In this document: positions 10,773 through 23,061 of the stretch, in pieces
Layout of the letters: every line of letters starts with the position of its first letter
How positions within the stretch are numbered: the stretch's first letter is position 1
Source: Schizochytrium sp. TIO01
Taxonomy: Eukaryota > Sar > Bigyra > Thraustochytrida > Thraustochytriidae
Reading direction: 5' to 3'
NCBI GenBank assembly: GCA_004764695.1
Contig: SMSO01000025.1
Coordinates: forward strand, 729,102-793,101
DNA: 64,000 nucleotides
The notes under the pieces: model-generated
The model's database searches: none
Seen by the model: the letters and a program-made list of their open reading frames with translations, nothing else
What the model was told of the DNA's origin: nothing
Made by a program: the position numbers and the translations under genes

Positions 10773-13700
10773 GCCTACCTTCTGCCACGGGCCGAAGTAA
10801 CGCACCGCAGCATGAAAAGTCTCACGCGGTAACCGCCTGGGTCCTCGTCTTGCTCCTGGTCTGAGTCTGCTCGACTTCTCATCGCCGCTCACAGACAATT
10901 CGCAACGACGTGCAAACAGAGAGCGCTGCTCTCGGAGTTTTGCCGTTCACGCACTCGCGAGCCGCGCAGGCGATCGACGATGGAGTCGTCGCTGGCGGGA
11001 TAGGCTTGGAGATTCTCGTCTCGCAAGTCTTTTCAAAATGCTCGATTCAAATTGGACAAATGTCAAATGCCATTGTGTGCAATTGCGATCGAGCTTCGCA
11101 ACTCGTCTGGCGTGCTTGCTTGTGCTCAGAAGATCTTCGTGGGGCCGAAGTAACGCGAGAAAGATCTTGAGGAGGAGGAGGAGGAGGAGCCGGTGCTACT
11201 GGGTAGCTACTTTGCCTGGGAAGCTATAGCTCGCTCGGAAATGAACTTGAAGCACGCCAATCTCGCCATGGCCAGCTGCGTACGGAAATGTACAGTCTCC
11301 GTGCAATTAATTATGCAGAAGCCTTTGCGAAGGCATTCCAGTTTTCTTCTTCTTCGTGGCCTCCTGAGCCCGGCTGGCTGCTCGGTGAGATCTGATCGAT
11401 CGTCTCGTTGGCTTTGGCGACGATTTGGTGGACAAGGTGAACAAACTCCTCAAAGCTGGCCAAAGCAAACTTGCCCGTTACGCGATGGGCTTTGATTACT
11501 CTTCACCTGCGAGTCTTCCCATCGCCTCGCTGAGCTTGCTTCAACGCGCTTCCAAGCTCGCCAAAACTTGTCGAACACCCTGAATTGGACTCGGGTCAGC
11601 GCGAGCTAGCTGCCAGTTCGAGAGCTCGATTCCAAGAGATCGATCGATCATCATCATCGCTGTCGTCAAGGAGAAGGGCGTTCTCGCTGGGGTGGGATGG
11701 TATCGACCTTCCTGGACGATCCGTGAGAACTCCCCAACATTTAAGTATGAGCGTGCGTAATGAATGTCTTGCCTGCTGCCTTCAACTTTGGTTGCCATCT
11801 GTCATGGTGCACTTCACTGGCACTCAAATTGCAAGTTGATTGGACTGTGCATACCTGGGTTGGTCTCTCAGAGATCTATCGAGTGAGAGAATGGATGGAA
11901 TGGTTTGTGCGCGGGTTCAGCTGGCCGTGGTCCTTTGGTCTGCTTGAGCTGAGAAAACCAGATAGATCTTCAAGTTGATGCGACGAGAAAAGCTGACCAT
12001 GGCTAGATCAATCTATCCAACACAATCAGTCAATCAATCAATCAACAGCTGGCACGGCGTGGCTGATGGACAAACGTAAGTTGATCGCGAACACTACCTA
12101 GTGGAAGAAATCAGCATTTAATCTGTTGTCGAAACCGTGTCCAGCAGCGGTGATCATCGAGATGATGGACAACTTCGCCACCAGAGTTGATCTTAACTTT
12201 ACCATTCCTTAGGTATTACGATGTTTATTCATCTTCAAGCAAGGCAGGTATCCCATTCCAAATGAAATTATAACAACACATCAAGGAAAACAAAAAGCTC
12301 TTCTCATGATGACATGCTTTTGTTTGCTTTTTTCATTCGTGTTACTCAGTTACTATGCCTAGGTATGTACTTGGAAATTGGTCGAAGCTATTGTACCAGG
12401 CGCGCCATGGCAAGGGGCACTGAGTCGACTATGGACTGCCAGCAGGCGTTTCTAGGCCGCATCTACAATCTGGAAACAGCCGCGGCAAGATCGGCTGGGT
12501 CTGCAGATCATAAGCAGCTTTTGTTTCGACCTCTATTGCTCCTCGCTCCGCACATTATACGCAGAGCGATGCTTCTTGCTGCGATATTCCAATCTCTTGA
12601 TTTATTATTAAAAAGATTTAAATTAAAAATTACTAATTCTTAAAGAAAAGAAAAATAACAATAACAAGAAGAAGATAGCCTGCCTACAACTTCATCATTC
12701 TCAGATCGCCCAGCAGCAGCAGCAGACAAGCAGACCTTCTTTGCGAATGCTGTTTTGGCCCCCACTTCGCTGCAGCATTACAGAAAGCCGCAACCCTCAA
12801 GTTCCCCGCGCAATTGAAATGAAAGGGTCCGCTTGCTTTTATTTCTATACATTAGAAATAACTTATAAAATTAATCAATAAATGAAGGACTTTCCCATTT
12901 CTTTCCGATTTTCTTTTTTCATTTAATTCAAAAAGAAAGAAAGAAAATAACAATAGTTCTGATGCAGAGGAACAACACTAAAAGAAGACAGAGATGAAGA
13001 AAGTGTTGAATGGGGAAAGGGGAAAAGTTGATTTTCAACAGATGTACGATAATACGATGAAATTGATTAAGTGATCAATCTATACCTCCCACTTCTACAC
13101 ATTTAGGTACCTGCGAATGTTGTTATCGCCGCACATTGAGGGCGCGAAGCGAGTTGGCCAATCGGTGTGATGTTGGCAGAAGCAGTGCCTTAGCTAGCTC
13201 GTATGTAGAGTAGGAGCGGCAATGAAGTGGGGTGTAGTAGAAGTAACTCCAGCCAGGCTGGTGCTTATCGATCAAGTTATCTGCATCTGATCGAGTTGTT
13301 TGATGGATTCTTGGCGAATGCATGAGCAATAATGAACAAATAACTCAATACAGAGAGGAGGAGATCGAGACAGGAATTAATTGATTGCACACACAGCAAA
13401 GTGAGTAAGTAAATCAATGAAGCAGCAGCCAAAAAGTTCCGCCACCTATGCGGAGCGAATCTCCGTTTTGGCTTGTACGGGACAAAAAAATGTCACAAGA
13501 ACAACAAGAACAACTCGACGAGAGTCATTCAATTCATGTTTTATACCCATGAAGAGGGATAAATTGCCTCGAAGATCACTTGAGTCAACTGACCGTCTGG
13601 CCGCCTGAAAACATAAAACAAATATAATCGATTAATTCCGTCGACGATGCCGTTTCTTTTCGCACCTTTACTTGAACTCGCCTTGCTCCGCTTGGTTCTA

Positions 13701-16505
13701 GATACCTATAGCTATAGTACAAGTCCCCCGCCATCGGGTTTTAGGCAATTGTCGTCAATTGTAAACATCTGCTCGAATGTTTGTGCGCTCGTCTACAAGT
13801 TGTACGACCCTGACCTTTAGCCTCTCTTAAATTTCATCGCCTCGGTCGGCCCGAGTTGTGCCGTCACCTCGGTCGGCGCGAGCTCTTGCTCTCGACTCTG
13901 TCGTCGAAGCTCTTCAAGTTGAATCGCACAGCTACCCAGGTATCTCCTGCTGATAAATCTTGAGGTGATCCTAAATTTAGCGATTTCCTGGGCAAAACAG
14001 AACGTGTGTGTACCACCAGAAAAGAAAGCAAAAATGACGCCTCTACCATCATATATAAATCATTCCCGTTACAAGTTGGTAGCGCTGTTCCGTTCTCTTA
14101 TTTCCCACCGCGCCATGGTAGCCCCTACCTACCGAATTGCAAACTAAAGCTTTCGGGTGCTCGAAGCTGCTTTGGTTGGCACGGTTTCCTTCTACTTTCC
14201 ATGGGTGGCATGATTTATCAATTACCTGCAAGCAAGCCTTCGTTCCAACTTGAGCTCCTCCTCCAGAGCCCAGAGGCCTGATATGTGAGCACAACACAAT
14301 CAACATACACGCGTATTCGAAGTCAAGTCTTGAAAAAAGTACACAAGGTACTCCTTTGATTTGAAAGAGGCAGACAAAGAAACCACCACTTTCTCATAAT
14401 TAGTCAGTAGGTAAGTGCTACCTCCTAATCTTATTTATTCAGTTTTAAATTTAAAAAAAAAATTATGATGTAATGAAGAAAAGTGTGAACGAACGGGAGT
14501 GTCATCTTGATCTCGCTACTGCTTTCTCCGACTCTCACTTTGTTTGTCATTTCTCGCTCCTGGAGTATTCACTCAAGAGCTCAATCACGAAATCACTCAC
14601 TCAAGAGCTGGCGCGTTCCCTTGAGCACACCCTGTGAAAGCTGCCTTGACTGCCATGCTTTGTGTAGCTTCACCCAGGTTTGGTTGACTCGCTCCGATGG
14701 TCGTTGATGCTGAGGCTTGCTGGCTGAGTTGTGCGCTCATAGTACAGCCATCGGTCCCCAGTGACGGAGAATTCCCCTTGTGCACGTGCTGCTTGAGGAG
14801 GGACAAAGAGCCTCAGTAGCGAGTAGCAAGTGGATAGTCCCTTCTAGCGCTTTCCCTCGAGGGATGTCAAAGACGTTGGTGGGTGTTTTGCCGTGAGGCG
14901 GAGAAACCTCCCCTCGAAAGCAAAACTTTTATTTCCGATAGTAGTCGTACGTAGGTAGACCAGTAGGTAGATATTTCCAAACTTATCATTTATCATCTCT
15001 ATTACTTTTTAATTCATTGCAAGACTGCCTAGATAGATGGTAGCTAATAGTAATAAGTATTGAGGTCAAAATTTGTTTTCCTTGAGCCTACGCCTATTGT
15101 TTCCGGTATCCGCCTTCTACCTCCGCCTTTGATTTACAGATGGGGAAAGGAGAGTCTAAAAGAGACAAAGAGAGATTTTCCCGTCCGAAGAAAGAACTTG
15201 TGCCAACGTTTCTTCAAAAGAAGAGACAGAATCCATCATAGTCAGGCACGTTTTCAACCTATTCACCTCGCTTGAAACAAGCAAACACTGAAGCAAGCGA
15301 GTAGATAGATGATGGGATATCCAGATAAATAACTAAAGAGGCAGCTAAACAAATGCTGAAAAAACGAAGTAACTAAAGAAATAAAAATAAAATAAAAATA
15401 CTAGATAAAGTAGCCAAAGCAGCGAGGGCGCAAGCAAGCCAAACTGAAAGCCCAGAAGCTGAAAAGCATAAAAGCAAGCGAGCCAACGGGAGACGGTAAT
15501 GGCACAACTTGGAGTCCAAAGGCCCCGGTGGAGCTCGAGTTCGCTGATCACTACGGGCGGTCATCCAGTTTCACGCTGATTTCGACCGCCGCCAAAGGTC
15601 CCCTCGCCACAGCTGCAGGCGGCCAGAACACAGAAAGAAGGAAAAGAAGAGAGAGAGACCAGGACGGGGTTCCTATAGAAACGCATAGGTACTGTTAGCC
15701 AGATGTATCATCTGCTCTACTGCTGGTTCTTTTTAAAAAGAAGCCATTTATTAGTATTATCATTAAAAGTTGTTTTATATATTTATTTTATATTTATTTT
15801 GAAGGGAAAGAAAAATAAGAAAAGGTTAAATAAGTTAATCCTCTATATTATAGCTTATTTTAAAAAATAACAAACAGAGGAAATGAGAATTATTTTGAGC
15901 TGAAGAGGAGCAGGCGAATATCAGGGCTGTGTTATTATGGAATGAGCCTGTGGCCTTTCTTGCGAGGGATAGTTTTGCTGAGAGTTGAAGAAGACTAGGC
16001 GCCTACATTTCTGGCGTGTTTGAGGATGAGGATGTGGACGATGAGACCCCGTTTTTCTATTCACGATTACGAGTTTACGCGCGAGAATTCTGTGTTCTAC
16101 TTTTTTTTTTCTTTTTTTTTTTATAAAATCAGAACGGACTAGAAACGAGAAAAGAGCGCCAAGAGGCCGTTGAAAGGAAAACACGACTCATTGCAAGATT
16201 GACGAATTGCTTGGTTCATTCATTCATTCATTCGCATATTATAATTAAAACACGGCTCGAGGTTTGTATATTCTTCGCACTGACAGGCCGGCATCTCGGG
16301 AGCCGTTCTCCAGAGGTATAATCAGGGAATCAAGCCATTAGTTCTGCTGCAAATGCAAGCGAGGGATGGTACGAAGAAGGAGGGGGAAAAAAGAACACCC
16401 GTCTTCAGTTCCATTCTCTTGTTCTCCATAGCAACAAGAACAATAAGGACGAAGGTTGAAATTACACTGTATTACTTTGATATATTTTACTTTAGTCACG
16501 GATTT

Positions 16506-16682
16506 TGCTTTACTTTGGTTTATTTTGATTAGTTTACTCTAGTTTATTTTACTTTACCTAGTTTTCTTCAGTTTTCTTCACTTTCTTTTGGTTTTTTTTT
16601 TGGTTTGGTTTAGTTTAGTTTATTTTGGTTTAGTTTACTTTAGTTTGGTTTAGTTTGGTTTAGTTTGGTTTAGTTTACTTTC
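16506..16682. repeat. TTTAG/TTTGG/TTTAC pentamer-like degenerate tract
   Basis: About 175 bases made of five-base words TTTAG, TTTGG, TTTAC and TTTTC, with strong T/G strand asymmetry. The last 80 bases are nearly regular alternations of TTTGG and TTTAG. It resembles telomere-type composition but is not TTAGGG or TTTAGGG. Confidence 0.85.
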
Positions 16683-17754
16683 CTCACTCTATGAGGCTAA
16701 GTAAAAAGAAAGATTGATCTGTTCTGCTGTCTAAAAGCAAAGAAAGATGTAAAGTTCGCGCTCCCGAGGCATGCAATTTAAGGCTCAGAAGGCGAGCAAT
16801 CGAGGATAATCCAATCGATGCATGCAAAGAAAATCTGTCGCAAGGAATCGATGGGGCGGCAGAGCGGGTCCCGTCCTCCTCAGACGTTTACTCCTCTCAG
16901 GCCGCCCTCGGAAAGGCCGCCCTCGAAAGCAGCGACCCTCCAGAGGTACTTACTTATTACTCACTCACTACTCAGAAGGAGGGGAAGGAAAGAAACCACC
17001 TCTTCTATGCGATAGAGAGCTGATGAGGTTTCATTTCCACGTTTCATGCTCTCTATGCATAGTATGTGTGGTGGCATAATACGATAAAGTTAAATTTACA
17101 TGAGATTAGACTTAAATCAAACAGCATTATTCCATCGTCATCTTTAAAGTTAAAAAAATAATCTTTTAATTAAAATAACGCAATGAAAGTTGAGCGTGAA
17201 TTGTTGTACAAAATGTAACCTTTCGTTTTCTCTGTAGTAGAGCTGGAGGAAGAACAAGCAAAAGCAATGCAGAGACGGGCGAACAGAATTCCGCAGTTCG
17301 CCTGATCGAGCGTTGCCTGCGGAAGCTCTTCCTGGGCCTCGACTGCTCTGGGTTCTTCCGGCCGAATCGCCTTCAGCGGCCTCTTCTGCAGGGCCTGTCT
17401 GTCTCATTAGGCACCCTCTGAGAGGCCATGTGCTCGCTCTCCCTCCCTCGCTTAAAGAGTCGCATTCGGTCCATTTCCGCGTGCACGAAGAGGAATTAAA
17501 AAGAAGAGAGAATGTGTAATGTGTGTGAGAGAGTGAGTTTTTATTTTTAGTTTTATTTTGATAATTAAAATGTAACTTAAACTGAAAAAAATTAAAAACT
17601 TTTTTAAAAAATAATGGAATTTTCAAGATTGAGAAGGAAGAGAGGAAGAGAAAGAATAGTACAATAAAAATTGATTATCAAAGTTAATGAGTATATGAGT
17701 GTTTTATTTTATACATGTGTAGGTCTTATTAGCAGGAAAGCGAAAGAGAGGCTT

Positions 17755-17783
17755 CGAAGAAGAAGAAGAAGAAGAAGAAGAAG
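17755..17783. repeat. (GAA)n microsatellite
   Basis: Trinucleotide purine run of about nine copies; it explains the poly-Arg open frame on the plus strand. Confidence 0.9.
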
Positions 17784-17924
17784 GAGGGAGAAGCGAGAAG
17801 CGAGAACGCAGCAAAAGCCAAACCAGAGTATTGACCGATCGAGGCAGCAACAGCGGCTCCCAACTCAAGGAGCTTTGTTCCGCGGTGGTGCTTGATTGCT
17901 TGACTGCTTACTCTGTTGCGCTGT

Positions 17925-17944
17925 TAGCTAGCTAGCTAGCTAGC
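17925..17944. repeat. (TAGC)n palindromic microsatellite
   Basis: Five copies of the self-complementary unit AGCT/TAGC. A second copy of the same kind of repeat occurs at 39139-39165. Confidence 0.85.
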
Positions 17945-18869
17945 GGTGTTCGCTTGTTTACTTTGTTGGTTTGTTACTTTTACTTTTGTTGGTTTGTTTT
18001 CATTCAATATCGTCCAACTTTGGTTTCATCCATTCACCTATTTCATCCATCCATCCAGCCGCCTCGCAGCTTCGCAGCGCCTAGCCCTTACTCCTCCGGG
18101 ACACGCTCGTGAGGAACGGCCAGCCAGGAGACTTCAAAGCACTACGGTAGTGCGACAGGTACGTCACATACAGAGCTGCAGCGTAGCTAGCAGCAGCGGA
18201 TCGCGTGAGACGCAGGATGCAGGCATGTGTATTATTGATTAATCTATCTCTTTGCCCAGTTTAGGTGCACCAAACTCGCGTATTCGTACTCTGATGGCGA
18301 TGGTTATAGGTGCACATTGGGCGTGGGAGGCCAAGGAGGACGAAACGAGGGACGAGAGAAAGCACATGTATCTACGTCGTGGTAATCCTCACTGTCCTGA
18401 GCTGGCCTGGGTGCGATCGATGCTGTTGCTGTGCTGCACAACTATTGAGGTGGGCTAGCTGGCTTGCTAGGAGTATTATTAGGAAATGAGCTACCTGGTT
18501 AGTGTGAAAAGGGGTGCGCACCAAGGAGGCTTGCTATTTTGCACTATAAGCACTGCTTGGAGTAGCTCTTGTGCTGTGTTTGCTTTTGCTTTGTGCAAAA
18601 GTAGCTGCATCAGCATCTAGATCGTGGGTGGCATTGCGTTTCATGGCCTTGACCCTGGGGGAGAGGAGTGTCAAGGGGGGGAAGAGAAGACAGAAATTCC
18701 ATGAATGGACAATAGAGACTAACTTTTGGTAATCGGATGACCATCAACTTAATCTCGAACGCGGTGTACGAAATTGGATTGATTCTGTCATTTGGTGAAC
18801 GGCGTAACAACAGAGATACTTTGATAAGCAGTTCGTAGAGTAGTTTAAAACTACATCAATAGGTAAACA

Positions 18870-20006
18870 ATGGGTGCCTGCGGAAGCACCATCGATGAGG
18901 GCGACTCGAAGAACGCCGCGCTCGACCGCGAGCTCCGTCGGCAGCAGCAGACCGAGCAAAACAAGCTCAAGTTCTTGCTCCTCGGTGCCGGTGAGTCCGG
19001 AAAGTCTACCCTCTTTAAGCAGATGAAGATTCTTTTCACAGAACAGCACGGCTTCACCCAAACCGAGCTGGAAAAGGGTATCCGGGTTGTGTATAACAAT
19101 ATTCTCGCCAACATTAAGATCCTTGTGGCTGCCTGTGACGCCCATACCCCGGCAGAGGACCAGGAGCTTGCCGATGAGATTCTTCAGATCGATGAGGACA
19201 AGGACAACATTGACACTGAGATGGGCGAGAAGCTCAAGGCCATCTGGGAGGATGCTGGCGTCCAGTCCACTTGGATGCAGCGCTCCAACATTCAGGTCCA
19301 GGACTCTCTCTCTTGGTACATGGCCGAAATCGACCGTATCGCCGCTGATGACTACAAGCCCAGCAACCAGGATCTCCTCCGCTCCCGTGTGCGTACCTCT
19401 GGTATCGTCGAGGCTGAATTTGTTGTCAACGGTGTCACCATTGCCATGTTTGATGTCGGTGGCCAACGTAACGAGCGTAAGAAGTGGATCCACTGCTTCG
19501 ACAACGTCACTGCTGTCATCTTTGTTGCTGCCATCTCAGAGTACGATCAGGTTCTCTTTGAGGATCAGTCAACCAACCGTCAGGACGAGGCCATCGCACT
19601 CTTCCAGGAGATGTGCCAGTCCAAATGGTTCCGCGAGAAGTCAATGCTTCTCTTCCTCAACAAGCGCGATCTCTTCCGTGATAAGCTCCAGTATGTGCCC
19701 TTCAAGGTTGTTGATGGCCCCAGCCCTCGCAACGTTGACTACGATGGCCCCGAGGTTGAGCCCGGTACCCCGTCCGCTGAGGAGGGCACCCCGGAGTTCG
19801 AAGAGGTGTACAAGGCCACGACCTCCTACCTTATTGCTAAATACAAGGAGGCTGGCAACACCGATACTCCGGGTCGCATCAACTTGAACCGTGAGATTTA
19901 CGTTAAAATCACAGCTGCCACTGATACTGACCAGGTTGCCACCGTCATGACTGCCGCTAAGGACATTGTTCTTCGCGACAACTTGCGTACAAACGGCTTC
20001 TACTAA
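18870..20006 (+). CDS. Heterotrimeric G protein alpha subunit
   Basis: An intact, intron-free 378-residue G-alpha that binds and hydrolyses GTP at the plasma membrane and relays receptor signals. It carries all G boxes. The P-loop GAGESGKST is at residues 39-47. Switch I is RVRTSG with Arg173, the position ADP-ribosylated by cholera toxin in animals. Switch II is DVGGQR with catalytic Gln199. The guanine-specificity motif is NKRD at 264-267, and the last base contact is TAAT at 348-351 instead of the usual TCAT. The N-terminus MGACGS gives Gly2 for myristoylation and Cys4 for palmitoylation. The helical domain spans about 60-165. About 25 Pro/Glu/Gly-rich residues (281-310) lie after NKxD. 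The C-terminus is NGFY, so no pertussis-toxin Cys is present. Codon use strongly favours C- or G-ending codons, consistent with high expression. The start at 18870 is set by the lipidation motif. Confidence 0.97.
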   Translation: MGACGSTIDEGDSKNAALDRELRRQQQTEQNKLKFLLLGAGESGKSTLFKQMKILFTEQHGFTQTELEKGIRVVYNNILANIKILVAACDAHTPAEDQELADEILQIDEDKDNIDTEMGEKLKAIWEDAGVQSTWMQRSNIQVQDSLSWYMAEIDRIAADDYKPSNQDLLRSRVRTSGIVEAEFVVNGVTIAMFDVGGQRNERKKWIHCFDNVTAVIFVAAISEYDQVLFEDQSTNRQDEAIALFQEMCQSKWFREKSMLLFLNKRDLFRDKLQYVPFKVVDGPSPRNVDYDGPEVEPGTPSAEEGTPEFEEVYKATTSYLIAKYKEAGNTDTPGRINLNREIYVKITAATDTDQVATVMTAAKDIVLRDNLRTNGFY

Positions 20007-21147
20007 GCACAACACATCACAATCTAGACCACCTACATACTTTCCCTCCTACCTACCTATCTGTGCATGGATATTCATTACACTGACTAGGTGGCGCCTC
20101 TCTCCCTTTTTCCTCTGTGCTTTCATGGTGGCACGTATGGTGGCACCTCCTTCACGTCAGTACGAGGGACTCAGTCTCCCTTCTTTTGCAACTACTTTAC
20201 ATACACACACCCATTTAAACCTTCACTCCCACATCCTACATCAATTTCAAGAAGTCCTCGAACCAGCTAACCTCGCGTCCTGTGTCCATTTTGCGCGTTT
20301 GAGATTAATCTGCAACTAGCTAGTCCTCAGTCTTAACTCTTCCTCCTCATCTGCAATCAACAAAAGTAAAAAAACAACTCGCTGTTCATCTTTTCATATT
20401 CATTTTCGAAATTTATTTGCTTGGTACTACGATTTCTTGAGTGAATACCACCAACAAAGGGAACTTGTGTTCTCTTTTTTTATAATGGCGGGCGGACAGT
20501 TTTTACAAAGAAAACATGCTTGTTCTCTCTACGCCTGCTAGTTTGCATGCATTGTACATGTCTTTACTCAGGTCCCAGAAGTTTGCTTCCGCATAATCCA
20601 GAGAAAGGTCTGAAGCGAAGAAGCAGCGGCAGCGAGAGCGATCAAGAAACAAAAGGTACCACCAAGTATCAGTAAAGTTTCACCTTTCCCCCCCCCCAAC
20701 AAAAAAAAAACATAAAATGATACGAATTCGGTACACTTCCTCGTTTTAGTAGTACAGTGTCTATTTCGCGACACCAAGGCTCAATCCAATATTCGCCGAC
20801 AAGATTAATCATCAATAGCCTCATATAAAACTAGGTGTTGCTTGGAAGATGCTAAGTGCCTTGTAAAAATGGCAAGTTCAAAAGTACTCTTATTCTGTAC
20901 TACCATATTACTCTTTCAATAAAAGGTTGAGTAAATGAAAATTGAAATATTTGTTATCAAAGGGGATGTAATCTACAAACTTCGCGATGCAGGAAGAAAG
21001 AATAGATTCATGTACTGGTACCTGAATGCTAATCATCACAGAGATTTTGCAAAGCGCAGGTTCGTGACAATTCACAGGGGTTCTTTTTGTTGGACAGAAT
21101 TCTGAACAAACACATATTGAGACATATTCTCTGTAATCCCCGCATAT
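20007..21147. other. Convergent intergenic region
   Basis: Separates the 3' ends of the G-alpha gene and the minus-strand tail-anchored gene. It holds CT-rich sequence just after the G-alpha stop, a C-run followed directly by an A-run near 20690-20710, and an AATAAA near 20918. No coding sequence is visible. Confidence 0.6.
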
Positions 21148-22326
21148 TTATTTAGTGTTGGACTTGTCGTCGGCGTTATCCAGGACGTGCATCACAAGCA
21201 AAGCGGCTACTGCAGTTACAGCGCCAAGAGCAGCAACCTTCACAAGGGGGGAAGCCCAGAGCTGAGAAGCTGTTGGCATAAGAGTCTTTGTAGCTTCCTT
21301 CTTACGAGGAACGACATTGACAATCTCGCTGGCAAGATCCTTTGCTTCAACCTCCTGCACACGCGCAAGTTGAATGCTTGACAGCAACCCAAGGACTTGT
21401 TGTGTAAGGCTGCCTTCGTCGTCGCCAGTCAAAAGCACGGCGTTCGATGCAAGGGATGACTCCACAAAGATTGTGCGTACCTCACAAGGGTCAAAGGTCT
21501 GGGCAGCCTTTTCAAGCTCACCCGACAAGGAAAGAATAAAGTCCGTAGGGTCTGTGGCTTGCGCAGTTTCTGGAAAGTTCGTCTCCAGTGCTCCCTGAAA
21601 GGCCTTATCGGATGCGAAGCGCTGTTTAGCAAGCGAAGATTTAAGATTAGAGCAGTTGGACACAATCAGGCAGATGGCCGTTTGACGTAAATCCCCAATC
21701 GAAGATGCAGTGAAGAGTAAATGGCTTAGCCATTTTTCCAAAGCCTTGACCGAGGGTAGAGCAGAGCCATCCACCTCAGCTTCTGCAACAAAGATCAAGA
21801 CGCTCGGGTCAGCAGCAGCCATACGGATACGGCTTGCTTTGTTCTTCTTGCTGCTAGGGAAAGTTGTCGCAGTGACAGGATTTCCATCAGATAAACTCCC
21901 TGTAATGACCGTATCATTCTCAGAAACTCGGTCTCCTCCACTAGCTGAAGCATCGAGGCTTACACCAAGGGCCTCGCCAAGCTGTTTCGCCACGCGCCAG
22001 CGAGCTTGATTACAGTTATCTGTGTTTGGGCTCAAGATCACCACAGAGCATTCGTCACGAATTTGCTTTACACGATCAGCCCGGAGCTGCGCATCAATAC
22101 GAGCTGATGCTTCAATCTCCTCCGGGGTCGCTTCAGGCTCCTGTTTGAGTACGCATGTAAATGAGACATTCAGGTTAGTTGTCTTGATGGGAAAAACCTT
22201 TCCTGATTTAATCTTTCAGAATCAACCGTTTTTCAAGGCCACAGCACTACGTAGAGGCCTTCTTCGAAGTCAAGGCAGGTCAAGGTTCGCCTTACTTCGT
22301 TTTACAGCAAACACGCCATTTTCCAT
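21148..22326 (-). CDS. Predicted tail-anchored membrane protein of unknown function, two exons
   Basis: The long exon reads from about 22202 to the stop at 21148. A start at 22324-22326 with a tiny first exon (22326-22296, 31 bases), a GTAAGG donor and a CAG acceptor at 22203-22205 gives a 361-residue protein in frame. Its start reads MENGVFAVKRRKVFPIKTTN, then a charged helix (EATPEEIEASARIDAQLRAD), then an alpha/beta-looking domain (SVVILSPNTDN, CLIVSNC, VRTIFVESS). A single hydrophobic segment near the end (VAALGAVTAVAALLVMHVL) is followed by a short polar tail. That pattern predicts C-terminal anchoring with the bulk in the cytosol. An alternative CAG acceptor at about 22140 would remove some 20 residues. 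I do not recognise the family. It converges on the G-alpha gene. Confidence 0.72.
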
Positions 22327-23061
22327 CGACCCTGTCGGTCTGCGCGGTGACGCTTTCGTTCACCGATCACACCCATACGAATCAAGAAAACCTCGGAAAA
22401 TCAGCTCTCCACGTACCTCGCCCCATCTACCAGCATAATCGTCGCGCTCCAGCATAGTGTCCACACGTCGTCCAAACACGAGGCCCTTGCCTTTCGCTGC
22501 TTTTGTCTTATCTTAGAGCTTGGCACGAGAACTGGAATTGCACGCGATTTATCCACGTTGGCGATTCTTTTTTGATCTTTCTGAAACCCTCGCTTAATAT
22601 AAGTCCTGTTTTGGGTCACACACATAAGTGAGCTATTTGTCTATAACTCACTTATGCATACTTTTGTTTTCATTATTTCACAAGTAGACTATAGAAATAA
22701 CGCTCATATCTCTCCATACTCTAACCTATTAAAAAAAATGATTAGAAAAGAACTGGCTAAAACCTTCAAGCGAGCGAACTATCATTGCTTGTAGTGTATT
22801 GTGGGCAATCGGCGTACGCTGCTGCTATTCCACTAGTATGCAAAGAAAGGTTTTGCTCTCTTGTAGCTACCCACATATGTAATTGCATCTAGGTTCTATC
22901 GGTGCAAGTCAGAAAATGTAGAGTCAAGAATTTGTGTAGCAAGATTGGCCTTTTCTGTCCCGAGGACTTGATATTGTGTGCTTTAACTTGCCATGATTAT
23001 GTAAAAATCATGTGTGGGACTGCCATGGCATACTTCACCTCCCGACTGCGCCAACAAAGAA
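22327..23061. other. Intergenic region
   Basis: Between two minus-strand genes. It must hold the promoter of the tail-anchored gene. A possible unused GTACGT donor lies near 22416, but no extra exon could be joined in frame. No repeats of note. Confidence 0.5.

Larger units (their letters stand above)
6651..18869. other. Gene-poor, microsatellite-rich region
   Basis: Roughly 12 kb with no supported gene. Short AT-rich blocks (for example 10020-10300, 12600-12960, 14430-14480, 15720-15880 and 17080-17700) alternate with GC-richer stretches that give long but low-complexity open frames on both strands. Di- to pentanucleotide repeats are scattered throughout. No tRNA, rRNA or transposon domain could be recognised. 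Confidence 0.55.

Noticed and set aside
18744-19493. A 249-residue minus-strand open frame
   Set aside because: It is the antisense shadow of the G-alpha gene, created by its GC-ending codons; no start context or motif of its own.
19087-19887. A 266-residue plus-strand frame rich in Ser, Arg and Pro
   Set aside because: Out-of-frame reading of the G-alpha gene.
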